Source: Iodidimonas sp. SYSU 1G8 (GTDB lineage Bacteria; Pseudomonadota; Alphaproteobacteria; SMXS01). From it: a stretch of DNA of 64,000 bases. Below the pieces are notes generated by a model. It did not search any database and was not told where the DNA came from. It worked only from the letters and a program-made list of their open reading frames with translations. The DNA is taken from contig NZ_JBBYXJ010000002.1 in the NCBI RefSeq assembly GCF_039655775.1, positions 1,488,001-1,552,000 on the forward strand, read 5' to 3'. Position 1 is the first letter of the stretch. The number at the start of each line of letters is the position of its first letter. Shown here one piece after another: positions 17,401 to 25,546 of the stretch. The position numbers and the translations under genes are program-made.

Positions 17401-17874
17401 ATGTCGAGAACGACCCGGGCGACACAGGCCCTGCAACACGCCGGCGTCCCGTTCACTGTCCATACCTACGCCTACGATTCCGGCGCCGAGAGGATCGGTC
17501 TCCAGGCGGCCGAGGCGTTGGGCGCGCCGCCGCAAACCGTGCTCAAGACCCTGATGACCCTGGTGGACGGCAAACCCGTCTGCGTGGTCCTGGCCTCCGA
17601 CCGGGAGGTCAGCATGAAGAAACTGGCGGCCCTGTTCGGCGGCAAGGCGGCGCAGATGATGAAGCCCGCCGACGCCGAACGCCTGACCGGCTATGTGGTG
17701 GGAGGCATCAGCCCGTTCGGACAGAAACGCGCGGTGCCGGTGGCGCTGGACGAAGCGGCCCTCGCCGAAGCGCAGGTCTTCATCAATGGCGGCCAGCGCG
17801 GCGTACAGGTCCGCCTTGATCCGCGGGATGCAATGGCCGTGCTCGGGGCGAGAACGGGCTCTATCGCCGTCTAG
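17401..17874 (+). CDS. YbaK/EbsC-type aminoacyl-tRNA deacylase
   Basis: 157 aa, full length for the YbaK family. Motifs: ATQALQHAGVPFTVHTY at the N-terminus, then LKTLMTLVDGKPVCVVLASDREVSMKKLA with the conserved Lys of the LKT segment, and VVGGISPFGQKRAVPVALDE, the family's GGISPxGQ(K/R) loop. YbaK proteins hydrolyse Cys-tRNA(Pro) in trans after mischarging by prolyl-tRNA synthetase. The ATG is one base after the stop of the sulfotransferase, so the two are co-transcribed. Any link between sulfate transfer and cysteine editing is only a guess. Confidence 0.9.
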   Translation: MSRTTRATQALQHAGVPFTVHTYAYDSGAERIGLQAAEALGAPPQTVLKTLMTLVDGKPVCVVLASDREVSMKKLAALFGGKAAQMMKPADAERLTGYVVGGISPFGQKRAVPVALDEAALAEAQVFINGGQRGVQVRLDPRDAMAVLGARTGSIAV

Positions 17875-17941
17875 CCTTTCGCAAGGCCGGGGTCGGGGTG
17901 GTATGGTGCTATGACTGATGAAGCCTGGGGACCGAGCCGCC

Positions 17942-19303
17942 ATGACCTCACCCGCCGAATTGGAGTTCCCCGACCACTTTCTCTGGGGTGTTTCCACCTC
18001 CAGCTACCAGATCGAGGGCGCGGCGCGCGAGGACGGGCGCGGCGCGAGCATCTGGGACACGCGCTGCCTGATGAAGGATCGGGTCGCCAATGGCGATACC
18101 GGCGATGTGGCTTGCGATCACTATCACCGGTATCCGGAGGATATCGCCCTGATGCAGCGGCTGGGTGTCGGCGCCTACCGCTTCTCGGTGGCGTGGCCGC
18201 GAGTGCTTCCGGCGGGCAAGGGCGTCGTCAACGAGCAAGGGCTGGCCTTCTACGACAAGCTCATCGACGGCGTGCTCGAAGCCGGCATAGAGCCTTGGCT
18301 GTGCCTCTATCACTGGGATCTGCCGCAGGCCTTGGACGATCTCGGCGGCTGGACATCGCGCGACAGCGCCGGCTGGTTCGCCGACTATACGGCGCTGATC
18401 GCCCGCCGTTACGGCGACCGCGTCAAACGCTGGGCGACATTCAACGAATTCGGCGTGTTCACCCTGTTCGGGTACGGCTTCGACTGGGGTGCTCCGGGAA
18501 GTACCGACCGTGATGCTCACCTGAAGGCGATGCACCACGCCAACCTCGCTCATGGCGATGCGGTGGCCGTGCTGCGCGCGACCGTGTCCGGCGCGTCCAT
18601 CGGCGCGGTCCACAACTATCAGCTCATTGTGCCGGAAAGCCAGACGCCCGAGAACATCGCCGCCGCGGCGCTGCTCGACGAGCACTGGAACCTGGCGTTT
18701 CCGGACCCGCAGCTGCGCGGCCATTATCCACCGATGACCGCGCAGGCGCTGGATCATTTCGTCCAGCCCGGAGACCTGGCCCGGATTTGCCAGCCGCTCG
18801 ACTGGTTCGGTCTCAATCACTATGGGCCGATCTTCGCCAAGGCTGACCCGTCCATGGTCTGGGGCTACGCGTGGGGCAGCGCGCCCGCAGACATGCCGTC
18901 GACGGATATCGGCTGGTCCATTCACCCGGAGGCGTTCCGCGACACCCTGCTGACCCTGACCGAACGCTACAGGCTGCCGATTTTCGTGACCGAGAATGGC
19001 TGCGGGGGCAAGGATCCGGTGGCGGCGGATGGCACGATCGACGATGCCGGACGCGTCGCCTATCTGGACGCCTATATCCGCGCCATGCACGACGCCATCG
19101 TCCGGGGAGCCGACGTCCGGGGCTACTTCGTCTGGTCGCTGCTCGACAATTTCGAGTGGGGCGCCGGATACAGCAACCGCTTCGGCATCGTGCATGTCGA
19201 CTTCGCCACCCAGAAGCGGACGCCCAAATCCTCCTACGACTGGTACGCCACGTTGGCGAGAACCGGTCGTCTGCCGGTCAAGGCCGTCGTCAGGGACCGT
19301 TGA
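17942..19303 (+). CDS. Glycoside hydrolase family 1 beta-glucosidase-like enzyme
   Basis: 453 aa, normal GH1 length. FPDHFLWGVSTSSYQIEGA at the N-terminus is the family opening and includes the sugar-binding Gln. The acid/base Glu is E169 in TFNEFG and the nucleophile is E351 in VTENGCG; YHWDLPQAL and the late FVWSLLDNFEW and GYSNRFGIVHVD motifs are intact. It should retain a beta-glucosidase or related activity on the non-reducing end of beta-glycosides, in the cytoplasm. The residue after the acid/base Glu is Phe where most GH1 enzymes have Pro. ATG 17942 is preferred; ATG 17918 is possible. Its 3' end overlaps the convergent ABC gene by 14 nt. Confidence 0.92.
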   Translation: MTSPAELEFPDHFLWGVSTSSYQIEGAAREDGRGASIWDTRCLMKDRVANGDTGDVACDHYHRYPEDIALMQRLGVGAYRFSVAWPRVLPAGKGVVNEQGLAFYDKLIDGVLEAGIEPWLCLYHWDLPQALDDLGGWTSRDSAGWFADYTALIARRYGDRVKRWATFNEFGVFTLFGYGFDWGAPGSTDRDAHLKAMHHANLAHGDAVAVLRATVSGASIGAVHNYQLIVPESQTPENIAAAALLDEHWNLAFPDPQLRGHYPPMTAQALDHFVQPGDLARICQPLDWFGLNHYGPIFAKADPSMVWGYAWGSAPADMPSTDIGWSIHPEAFRDTLLTLTERYRLPIFVTENGCGGKDPVAADGTIDDAGRVAYLDAYIRAMHDAIVRGADVRGYFVWSLLDNFEWGAGYSNRFGIVHVDFATQKRTPKSSYDWYATLARTGRLPVKAVVRDR

Positions 19304-21023
19304 CGGCGACGATCCGTGTCATTCTGTCCTCCAGCGCCGGACGGTGCCCGATGATCAGCACCCCGGCTCGCGGGCATGACGCATCAATGAGATCCATCAT
19401 GTCGCGCTCCTGCGCGCTGTCGAGGCCGGTCGCCGCGTTGTAGAGCACGATCCAGGCAGGGCTCTGCAGCATCAGGCGGGCAAAGGCCAGGCGCTGCTGG
19501 TCCCCGAAGGACAGGGTATCCTCCCAGGCGGCGTTCTCCTCCAGATGGTCACTCAGGCGAGCAAGGCCGGCGCGGTCGAGCGCGCCGATGATCGCGACCA
19601 GGCCATGTGCCTCGCGGCTGTCCGGATAGCAGAGCGCGTCGTGCAGAATCCCTTGCGGGATATAGGGCTGTTCGGGCATGAGGCGTATCTCATCGGACGG
19701 CGGCACCATGATCCGCCCGCTGCCCCAGGGCCAGAGCCCGGCGATCGCGTGGAACAAGGGACCGAGCGCGGCGTCGTCGCCGGTCAGCATCATGCGCTCG
19801 CCGGGGTGTAGCGTCAGGTCGAGATGTCCCGTCACCGGCGTCCCGGCGGCGTCGGTCAGCGCCAGGTGGCGAAACCCCAGCTCCCTGGTGCGCGCCTGTG
19901 TGAGCGTGATGCGTCCGGCCTTTCCGGGCTGGCGCAGGCTGTTCAGTGCCTCGTCCAGTTGCCCGACCCGCTGGGCCGACGCCCGCCACTCGGCCGCCTT
20001 CGCCAGATTGTCGATGGGCCAGGAAAGGGCGGCGACGACCTGCCCGAACGCCTGCGCCGATTGCATCAGCACCCCGAGCGAGATCGTGCCGGCGATGTAG
20101 CGGGGCGCGGCGAGGAGGATGGGAAAAATCTGACTCACCAGAGGCCAGCTCGACAGGTAGTAGAAGAATTGCCGCAGGGCTTTCGTCTGGCCGTCCCAGG
20201 CACGGACCACCCGATGAAACAGCCGCGTGAACCGCCGGCGTTCGTCACCTTCGCCCCGCATCAGTGCGATCGCCAGCCCGTGGGAGCGGGCACGGGCCAT
20301 GCTGAAGCGGAAATCCGCCTCGCTCGCCTGACGCCGGTTCGCCGCCCTCGTCAGCGGCCGCCCGAGACGAAGCGCGATCCAGGCGCCGACCACGGTATAG
20401 ATCAGGGCCGTCCAGACGAGATAGCCCGGCAGGTCGCCGTCGAGGCCGATCCCGGACAGCGGCACCGTGCCGGAGATCGACCACAGGATATTGATGAAGC
20501 TCACGAGGAGAATGGTCGAATAAAGCCCCGAGTGGCCGATATCGACGGCATATTCGGTGGCGACCCGGATGTCCTCCGCGATGCGCGCGTCTGGATTGTC
20601 CTGACGGCCCGGCGCGAATGACACCATGTAGTGACGTCCCCCGCCCATCCAGCCGCGCAGCATCTGCCGCGTCATCCAGCGGCGCCAGCTCACCTGAAGG
20701 CGGCGCTTGATCTGCAGATGGGCGACGGTTACCCCGATATTCGCCGCCAGGATGAGGGAAAAAGCGCCGATCAGGGCGAGGAACCGATCCATCGCCCTTT
20801 GTTCCAGGGCATCGAAGAGGCGCAGGTTCCAGAAATTCAGCGCCACGGCGATCGCCACCTGCATGGCGGTGAGAGAGACCAGCGCCGCCGTCAGAGTCGC
20901 CGCCTTCCAGCGCTCGGACGACCGCCACCAGCCACCGGCGAAGGCGATGAAGAACTTCAGGAAATTCAACCAGCCCGCGATCCCGTCCGCGGCCGTTCGT
21001 GATGAGAATGGTTTCGGCGACAT
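19290..21023 (-). CDS. ABC transporter permease/ATPase fusion with degenerate nucleotide site
   Basis: 577 aa of the YddA/ABCD-like half-transporter type: membrane domain (residues about 20-340, with EAVxDI-like segments such as NPDARIAEDIRVATEYAVDIG) and a C-terminal ATPase domain. The ATPase domain keeps the Q-loop (Q452), the signature LSFGDQQ (504-510) and the H-loop His (H560). Walker A, however, reads GDDAALGP at 415-422 with no Lys or Ser/Thr. The Walker B aspartate and catalytic Glu are replaced by Tyr528 and Asn529. ATP hydrolysis should therefore be lost or severely reduced. The frame is intact over the whole length, so this is a pseudo-ATPase rather than a decayed gene. Its partner and substrate are unknown. 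Confidence 0.85.
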   Translation of the reverse strand: MSPKPFSSRTAADGIAGWLNFLKFFIAFAGGWWRSSERWKAATLTAALVSLTAMQVAIAVALNFWNLRLFDALEQRAMDRFLALIGAFSLILAANIGVTVAHLQIKRRLQVSWRRWMTRQMLRGWMGGGRHYMVSFAPGRQDNPDARIAEDIRVATEYAVDIGHSGLYSTILLVSFINILWSISGTVPLSGIGLDGDLPGYLVWTALIYTVVGAWIALRLGRPLTRAANRRQASEADFRFSMARARSHGLAIALMRGEGDERRRFTRLFHRVVRAWDGQTKALRQFFYYLSSWPLVSQIFPILLAAPRYIAGTISLGVLMQSAQAFGQVVAALSWPIDNLAKAAEWRASAQRVGQLDEALNSLRQPGKAGRITLTQARTRELGFRHLALTDAAGTPVTGHLDLTLHPGERMMLTGDDAALGPLFHAIAGLWPWGSGRIMVPPSDEIRLMPEQPYIPQGILHDALCYPDSREAHGLVAIIGALDRAGLARLSDHLEENAAWEDTLSFGDQQRLAFARLMLQSPAWIVLYNAATGLDSAQERDMMDLIDASCPRAGVLIIGHRPALEDRMTRIVAVNGP

Positions 21024-21130
21024 GCGCGCGGCCCGGCAAAGCTGTGCTGGTTGGCCCAGCGGACCCCGCGATCATACGTTGTTTCGCGCCTCAAACGAAC
21101 GGCCGTCCGAGAGCGCGGCGGCCATGGAAA

Positions 21131-21163
21131 AACCGCCCGGCTTTGCGGCCGGGCGGTTCTGGA
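21131..21163 (-). terminator. Rho-independent terminator of the PA2169-type gene
   Basis: AACCGCCCGGC (21131-21141) pairs with GCCGGGCGGTT (21148-21158). Read on the minus strand the stem is followed by a run of T residues. It lies about 15 nt past the stop of the four-helix-bundle gene. Confidence 0.85.
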
Positions 21164-21173
21164 TAAAAGGGGC

Positions 21174-22031
21174 TTAGCGGTGGCGGCGGAAGAAGTCGCC
21201 GAAGCGCGGCTTGGGCTGAGGCCGGAGCCGTTCGATCAGCGCGGTGGCGGCCGCGGTCGTTGCCGCCAGCGATGGCAGCGAGGCATTGGACAGGGCCGGC
21301 AGGCTGGGCGCCGCCGAGGCGACCTGACGTGCCGACGGCAGCTGCTCCAGCGCCCGGTCGATCGCCTTGCGTGCGTTGCGCATGGCGGTGGAGACGGCGC
21401 CGGTGCGGCGCTGCTGGACCACGGCGGCGCCGATCACTGCGGCGGCACCCACGGCGATCAGGGCGATGAGGGCAGGCTTGCGATATTCCATGGCCTTGTC
21501 CTTCACGGCTTTGAGCCTGCTTTCGCGGCTGATCTCGCCGCTGAAGCGGTCGATGGCGCTCTGGATCTGCCGCTTTTGACGATCCAGCGCGCCGCGCAGC
21601 GTGGCGGGCAGGGGCTGGCGCAGCGCCTTTTCGATGGCGTCGGCGAACTGGGTTTCGCCCCGCACGACCTCGGCGATGACCGCCTTGGCGTCACCATTGA
21701 CGAGACGCGCCTTTAATTCGGTGAAATGGCGATTCATGGCGCCGCTCATGCCCTCGTCCGGCGCGACGTCGAGACCCAGCGAGCGCAGGCTGAGCTCGAG
21801 CTGTCCGGCCATGGCGCTACGGCGCCGGGCCAGACCGAAAAACCGGGCTTTCATGCTGCCATCCGAGGCGTCGTCGGCTGCGTCCCGGTACCCCCTGGCG
21901 CTGTCGCGCGCCCGCACATACAGATCGTGCAACAGGTTTCCCGCCTCCGCCGATACGGAGCTGATGTCTTCCCCTTTGGGATATTTGTTCTCGGCGGAAG
22001 AAAGGACCGTCACTTTGTCGGATCGGCTCAT
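21174..22031 (-). CDS. PA2169-type four-helix-bundle protein with C-terminal membrane anchor
   Basis: 285 aa. Residues about 20-165 match the DUF2383/PA2169 ferritin-like bundle in character: LHDLYVRARDSARGYRDAADDA, then FFGLARRRSAMAGQLELSLRSLGL, then AVIAEVVRGETQFADAIEKAL. After a charged linker there is one hydrophobic segment (PALIALIAVGAAAVIGAAVVQQ, about 205-226) and an Ala/Pro/Arg-rich tail. Stress-related or envelope roles have been suggested for this family; no catalytic site is certain. The start has AGGAGG about 8 nt upstream. The extra C-terminal anchor is not usual for the short family members and suggests membrane attachment. Confidence 0.75.
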   Translation of the reverse strand: MSRSDKVTVLSSAENKYPKGEDISSVSAEAGNLLHDLYVRARDSARGYRDAADDASDGSMKARFFGLARRRSAMAGQLELSLRSLGLDVAPDEGMSGAMNRHFTELKARLVNGDAKAVIAEVVRGETQFADAIEKALRQPLPATLRGALDRQKRQIQSAIDRFSGEISRESRLKAVKDKAMEYRKPALIALIAVGAAAVIGAAVVQQRRTGAVSTAMRNARKAIDRALEQLPSARQVASAAPSLPALSNASLPSLAATTAAATALIERLRPQPKPRFGDFFRRHR

Positions 22032-22140
22032 CGATACCTCCTTGAGCTATGGGTTGTGCTCCATAAAGGCTGGCGCCAAGGCAATGTTCCCTTTCTTCCG
22101 CGAGCGAAACCACTTATCCGGCGGATCGGACAAGCCGATT

Positions 22141-22159
22141 GTTGCGAACGTGTCGCAAC
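22141..22159. promoter_or_regulatory. 19-nt dyad GTTGCGA-N5-TCGCAAC
   Basis: Perfect 7-nt inverted arms separated by ACGTG, in the intergenic space between the divergent PA2169-type gene and the PepSY gene, 71 nt before ATG 22230. The shape is that of a dimeric repressor site. I cannot name the regulator. Confidence 0.5.
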
Positions 22160-22229
22160 GATGGTATCCGTTGCGTGCAATTGAAACTGATTCACATATT
22201 TGGACGCCGCGCCGCGGCGGGAGACCAGA

Positions 22230-23399
22230 ATGACGAGCGGAAAAATCCGGGCCTGGTACCTGGTACACAAATGGTCCAGCATTATCTGCACGCTGTTCCT
22301 GCTGATGCTGTGCATTACGGGCCTGCCGCTGGTTTTCCACGAGGAGATCGACGAGCTCCTCGGCAGCCATCCCGCCGCCGCGCCCATGCCGGACGACACG
22401 CCGTTGGCCAGCTTGGATGCAGTCGTCGCCAACGCGCTGGCCAACCGGCCGGGCGAGGTCATGACGTTCCTGAGCTTCGACGATCACGAACCGCTCGTTT
22501 ACGCGACGACCGCTCCAGCCGTCGATTCCCAGGACTTTCATCTGGCGGTGTTCGACGCCCGTACCGCCGAAAAGGTCGAGGCGCCGCCCTTCGACGAGGG
22601 CTTTCTCTACGTCATGGCGCGGTTGCACATCGACATGTTCGCCGGCTTGCCCGGCACGCTGTTCCTCGGCGTCATGGGCCTGCTGTTCTGCGTCGCGGTG
22701 ATCTCGGGCGTGGTGCTTTACAGCCCGTTCATGCGCAAGCTGGACTTCGGTACGGTGCGCGCGAACCGCAGCACCCGGCTCAAATGGCTCGATCTCCACA
22801 ACCTGCTCGGCGTCACGACGATCGCCTGGGTCTTCGTCGTCGGCTTCACCGGTGTCATCAACACGCTGGGAGAGCCGATCATCAAGCTCTGGCAGCATGA
22901 TCAGCTATCGCGGCTCGTCGCCCCTTACGCCGGTCTGCCCCCTGTCTCCGAACTGGGGTCCGTCGACGCCGCACTGAAGACGGCGCGGAACGCGGCGCCC
23001 GATATGCGCCCACAATTCATCGCCTATCCGGGTACCGCGTTTTCCAGCCAGCATCATTATGGGGTCTTTCTGCAGGGGACCACGCCGCTGACGTCCAAAC
23101 TGCTGACACCGGCGCTTGTCGACGCCAGGAACGGTTCGCTGACGGCGCTCGAGGAGATGCCGTGGTACGTGCAGGGCCTGTCGCTGTCCCAGCCCCTGCA
23201 TTTCGGGGACTATGGCGGGCTTGCCATGAAGATCATCTGGGGCTTGCTCGATGTCGCCACCATCATCGTGCTGGGCAGCGGACTTTATCTGTGGCTCGGC
23301 CGCCGCCGGTCATCTCTTGAGGTCCGCCTCGCGGAACTCGAGCGCGGAGGCGTCTTGCCGGACGGCATGGCGGCGGCGCGCACGGGCGGTGCATCGTGA
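22230..23399 (+). CDS. PepSY-associated membrane protein (PiuB-like)
   Basis: 389 aa with four transmembrane helices: IICTLFLLMLCITGLPLVF near the N-terminus, FLGVMGLLFCVAVISGVVLY, a third in TTIAWVFVVGFTGVINTL and a last one in IIWGLLDVATIIVLGSGLYLWL. Two large periplasmic loops and conserved His residues (VHKWSS, LHIDM, LHNLLG) fit the PepSY_TM family, members of which sit beside siderophore uptake genes and may reduce ferric chelates. ATG 22230 has GGGAGA 8 nt upstream. The next gene begins at the overlapping GTGA. A 19-nt dyad precedes it. Role in iron use is family-level inference. Confidence 0.85.
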   Translation: MTSGKIRAWYLVHKWSSIICTLFLLMLCITGLPLVFHEEIDELLGSHPAAAPMPDDTPLASLDAVVANALANRPGEVMTFLSFDDHEPLVYATTAPAVDSQDFHLAVFDARTAEKVEAPPFDEGFLYVMARLHIDMFAGLPGTLFLGVMGLLFCVAVISGVVLYSPFMRKLDFGTVRANRSTRLKWLDLHNLLGVTTIAWVFVVGFTGVINTLGEPIIKLWQHDQLSRLVAPYAGLPPVSELGSVDAALKTARNAAPDMRPQFIAYPGTAFSSQHHYGVFLQGTTPLTSKLLTPALVDARNGSLTALEEMPWYVQGLSLSQPLHFGDYGGLAMKIIWGLLDVATIIVLGSGLYLWLGRRRSSLEVRLAELERGGVLPDGMAAARTGGAS

Positions 23400-23587
23400 G
23401 GGCGCGCCCGTCGGGAAAGCGTTCCTTTGGACAGGTATGGGGCGCGCCCATCGCGCTCGGCGTCCTCGGGAGCATCGGCCTGGTGTCGGCGCTCATCGGC
23501 GACGGGTTCTATGATGCCGCCTCCTGGGCGACGCTGGGTTTGCCGGTCCTTGTCATCATCTGGGCGATCATGCGCCGGACCCGCTAA
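23396..23587 (+). CDS. Small membrane protein coupled to the PepSY gene
   Basis: 63 aa, starting at a GTG that overlaps the TGA of the PepSY gene. There is a basic N-terminus (RARPSGKRSFGQVW) followed by two short hydrophobic segments (APIALGVLGSIGLVSALIG and WATLGLPVLVIIWAIM). Such small proteins commonly follow PepSY genes in Proteobacteria and may be accessory subunits. The bidirectional terminator right after it ends the operon. Confidence 0.75.
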   Translation: MRARPSGKRSFGQVWGAPIALGVLGSIGLVSALIGDGFYDAASWATLGLPVLVIIWAIMRRTR

Positions 23588-23590
23588 CGA

Positions 23591-23621
23591 AAAAGGGGCG
23601 GACCAAAGTCCGCCCCTTTTG
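23591..23621. terminator. Bidirectional terminator, PepSY operon and ECF sigma gene
   Basis: AAAGGGGCGGAC, CAAA loop, GTCCGCCCCTTT: a 12-bp perfect stem, flanked by an A-run on the left and a T-run on the right. It therefore has a U-tract on both strands and serves both convergent genes. Confidence 0.9.
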
Positions 23622-23639
23622 GGTATCTGTCGAACGCGC

Positions 23640-24173
23640 TCAGGCGGCCATACGGGTTTCCGGGCCGTCGATCAGCTCACGCAGCCGTTCGCGGGCGCGG
23701 AAGACGCGGGATTTGACCGTGCCGATCTCCAGCTTCAGCCGAGCTCCGGCGCTCGCATAGGAGCGGCCTTCGACACCGACCATCTGCAGGATTTCACGGT
23801 CCCGGGGCGCCAGCGCGTTGAAGGCGCGGTTGAACTCGTGCATTTCGATCGCTTCTTCCTGACCGCCGCGTACGCCAGGGTCCAGCCAGTCTTCCAGGGG
23901 CACCGAGTTGCCGCGGCGGGAGCGGCGGCGAATTTCGCTGATGAATTCGTTATGAAGGATAGTGAACAGCCAGCTGCGCAGATTGGTTCCCTCCTGGAAC
24001 ATATGGAAGTTGCGCAGAGCGCGCTCGAGACAGGTCTGAACGATGTCAGCCGCATCATCGGGATCGTGAGCTAGCTTCTGGGCATAACGGCGCAGTGCCG
24101 GGATGTGTTCTTCGAGGCCGGAAACATCGCGGAGACCGGAAACATCGCGCTGAATGTTGGCAGTGCTCGACAT
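23640..24173 (-). CDS. ECF-type RNA polymerase sigma factor
   Basis: 177 aa. Sigma region 2 covers residues about 22-90 (ALRRYAQKLAHDPDDAADIVQTCLERALRN and LRSWLFTILHNEFISEIRRRSRR). Region 4 covers about 120-170 (FNALAPRDREILQMVGVEGRSYASAGARLKLEIGTVKSRVFRARERLREL). It redirects RNA polymerase to a stress regulon. No anti-sigma or NepR-like gene is next to it, so its control is not evident. The N-terminus has a perfect hexapeptide duplication, RDVSGL twice (an 18-nt period in the DNA). The long leader of about 300 nt suggests its own promoter. Confidence 0.92.
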   Translation of the reverse strand: MSSTANIQRDVSGLRDVSGLEEHIPALRRYAQKLAHDPDDAADIVQTCLERALRNFHMFQEGTNLRSWLFTILHNEFISEIRRRSRRGNSVPLEDWLDPGVRGGQEEAIEMHEFNRAFNALAPRDREILQMVGVEGRSYASAGARLKLEIGTVKSRVFRARERLRELIDGPETRMAA

Positions 24174-24402
24174 TGAACCCTCATTTTTTTTGGCCGAAGC
24201 GAATTCTCACAGCGTGCTTCGGAAGGTTGCTGATGTGAGGGACAACGTGCCAATTGTGTCCGGAATCTGGCAAACGCCCGGTATTCTGGTGTTCCGAGCA
24301 TTTTTTTCCGCAATCAGGCAACTTTTCTCGTGCGGTAGCTGATTAACGCAACCGGTAGGTTCAACGTGTGCTCGTTTCCACAACCGGTCCCGTTAAATAA
24401 GA
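24174..24402. other. Intergenic region upstream of the ECF sigma gene
   Basis: About 230 nt that separate the ECF start from the Sel1 terminator. It holds T-rich stretches (24184-24190, 24300-24306) suited to a promoter for the sigma gene on the minus strand. I cannot point to a -35/-10 pair with confidence and see no convincing small gene. Confidence 0.4.
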
Positions 24403-24436
24403 AACCCCGCCCGGGACGTGGCGTCCGGGGCGGGGT
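24403..24436 (-). terminator. Terminator of the Sel1-repeat gene
   Basis: CCCCGCCCGGGAC and GTCCGGGGCGGGG form a 13-bp stem with one mismatch and a GTGGC loop. On the minus strand it is followed by TTTCTTATTT. It lies about 40 nt past the Sel1 stop codon. Confidence 0.82.
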
Positions 24437-24474
24437 GATGGCCGTCAGCGGGACGGCCCGTCCGTTACTCTGGA

Positions 24475-25386
24475 TCAGTTGTTGGCGCTGGACGTCTGCA
24501 GGCGCATCTTGTCGCTGTTGTCGGACTTCCACTCGCGCGCCTTGGCTTCCGCCTTGGCGATCTGTTTGGGCTTCATACGCTCGGCGACCAGCGCCCGGGC
24601 ATCAGCGGCGGCCTGCGACCCTTGGTCGGCGGCCAGCGTGTACCACATGTAGGCGGCGACATCGTCCTGATCGACACCCATGCCCACACGGTATGCCTCG
24701 CCCAGCGCGGCCTGGCCAGCAGGGCTGCCGTTCTTGGCCGCCTTCTTGTACCATTTGACCGCCTTTTCAGGATCGGGCGCCGCGGCCGCCTGCGAGACCG
24801 AACGCGGCTCGGCCAGAATGGGGCCACTCGGTTCGCCACTGCTGCCCGCCGTGCTGCCGGCACTCGCCTCTGCCAGTTCATTGCTCGGCGAGGTGTCCAC
24901 GTACAGGGTGCCCAAGGCAACCTGCGCGCCCTTGTGCCCCGCTTCGGCGGCCTTGCCGAGCCACTTCGCCGCCTGTTCCGGATCCTGCGCGACGGCCTCA
25001 CCCTTAAGGTACATGCCGCCGAGGAGCGCGGCAGCCGCGATGTTGCCATCATCAGCGGCGGCATTAATCCAGCGCGCGGCTTCGTTATCGTTCTTGGGGA
25101 GACCCTTTCCGTGCAGGTACATCCATCCAAGGGCAGCCTGCGAGCCGGTATCGCCGTCCTGCGCCGCTGCGGCACAATTCATGGCCGCCTTGTTGTAGGC
25201 ATGCGACTGGAAATATTTCTTGCATAGATCCGAGGAACTGGAAGCGGCGAATACGGGGGCCGACGACATCAGGTAAACGGTCGCGATCGCCGCGCCCGCA
25301 GCCAATGCCCCGAGCATGCGCAGGTTGCGGCGCGCCTTGCGGGCTTCAGGATCGAGAGAAGAAAAAACCAGGGTGCGGTCGTTCAT
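24475..25386 (-). CDS. Sel1-repeat (SLR) protein, exported or membrane-anchored
   Basis: 303 aa. A basic N-terminal tail is followed by one hydrophobic helix (MLGALAAGAAIATVYLMSSAPVFA, residues about 24-47), either an anchor or a late signal peptide. The rest is Sel1-like repeats, for example SQAALGWMYLHGKGLPKNDNEAARWINAAADDG, AAALLGGMYLKGEAVAQDPEQAAKWLGKAAEAG and QAALGEAYRVGMGVDQDDVAAYMWYTLAADQG. The series is interrupted by a 40-residue low-complexity insert (SAGSTAGSSGEPSG...). SLR proteins are protein-protein adaptors. The target is unknown. It has its own terminator. Confidence 0.88.
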   Translation of the reverse strand: MNDRTLVFSSLDPEARKARRNLRMLGALAAGAAIATVYLMSSAPVFAASSSSDLCKKYFQSHAYNKAAMNCAAAAQDGDTGSQAALGWMYLHGKGLPKNDNEAARWINAAADDGNIAAAALLGGMYLKGEAVAQDPEQAAKWLGKAAEAGHKGAQVALGTLYVDTSPSNELAEASAGSTAGSSGEPSGPILAEPRSVSQAAAAPDPEKAVKWYKKAAKNGSPAGQAALGEAYRVGMGVDQDDVAAYMWYTLAADQGSQAAADARALVAERMKPKQIAKAEAKAREWKSDNSDKMRLQTSSANN

Positions 25387-25546
25387 TGTCGTGTCCTCTT
25401 GAGAGTCTTCAGGCGATACGGGTGCCTGTAATTTCTTGAGGGCTTCCGCGGTCTTCAGCAGTGGCGCCTCTGATCATGAAAACTCTGACGCGACGTGATT
25501 AGTTCCTGTTGTCAAGGGAAAATTAAAAAATATAAATCTTTTTTGG

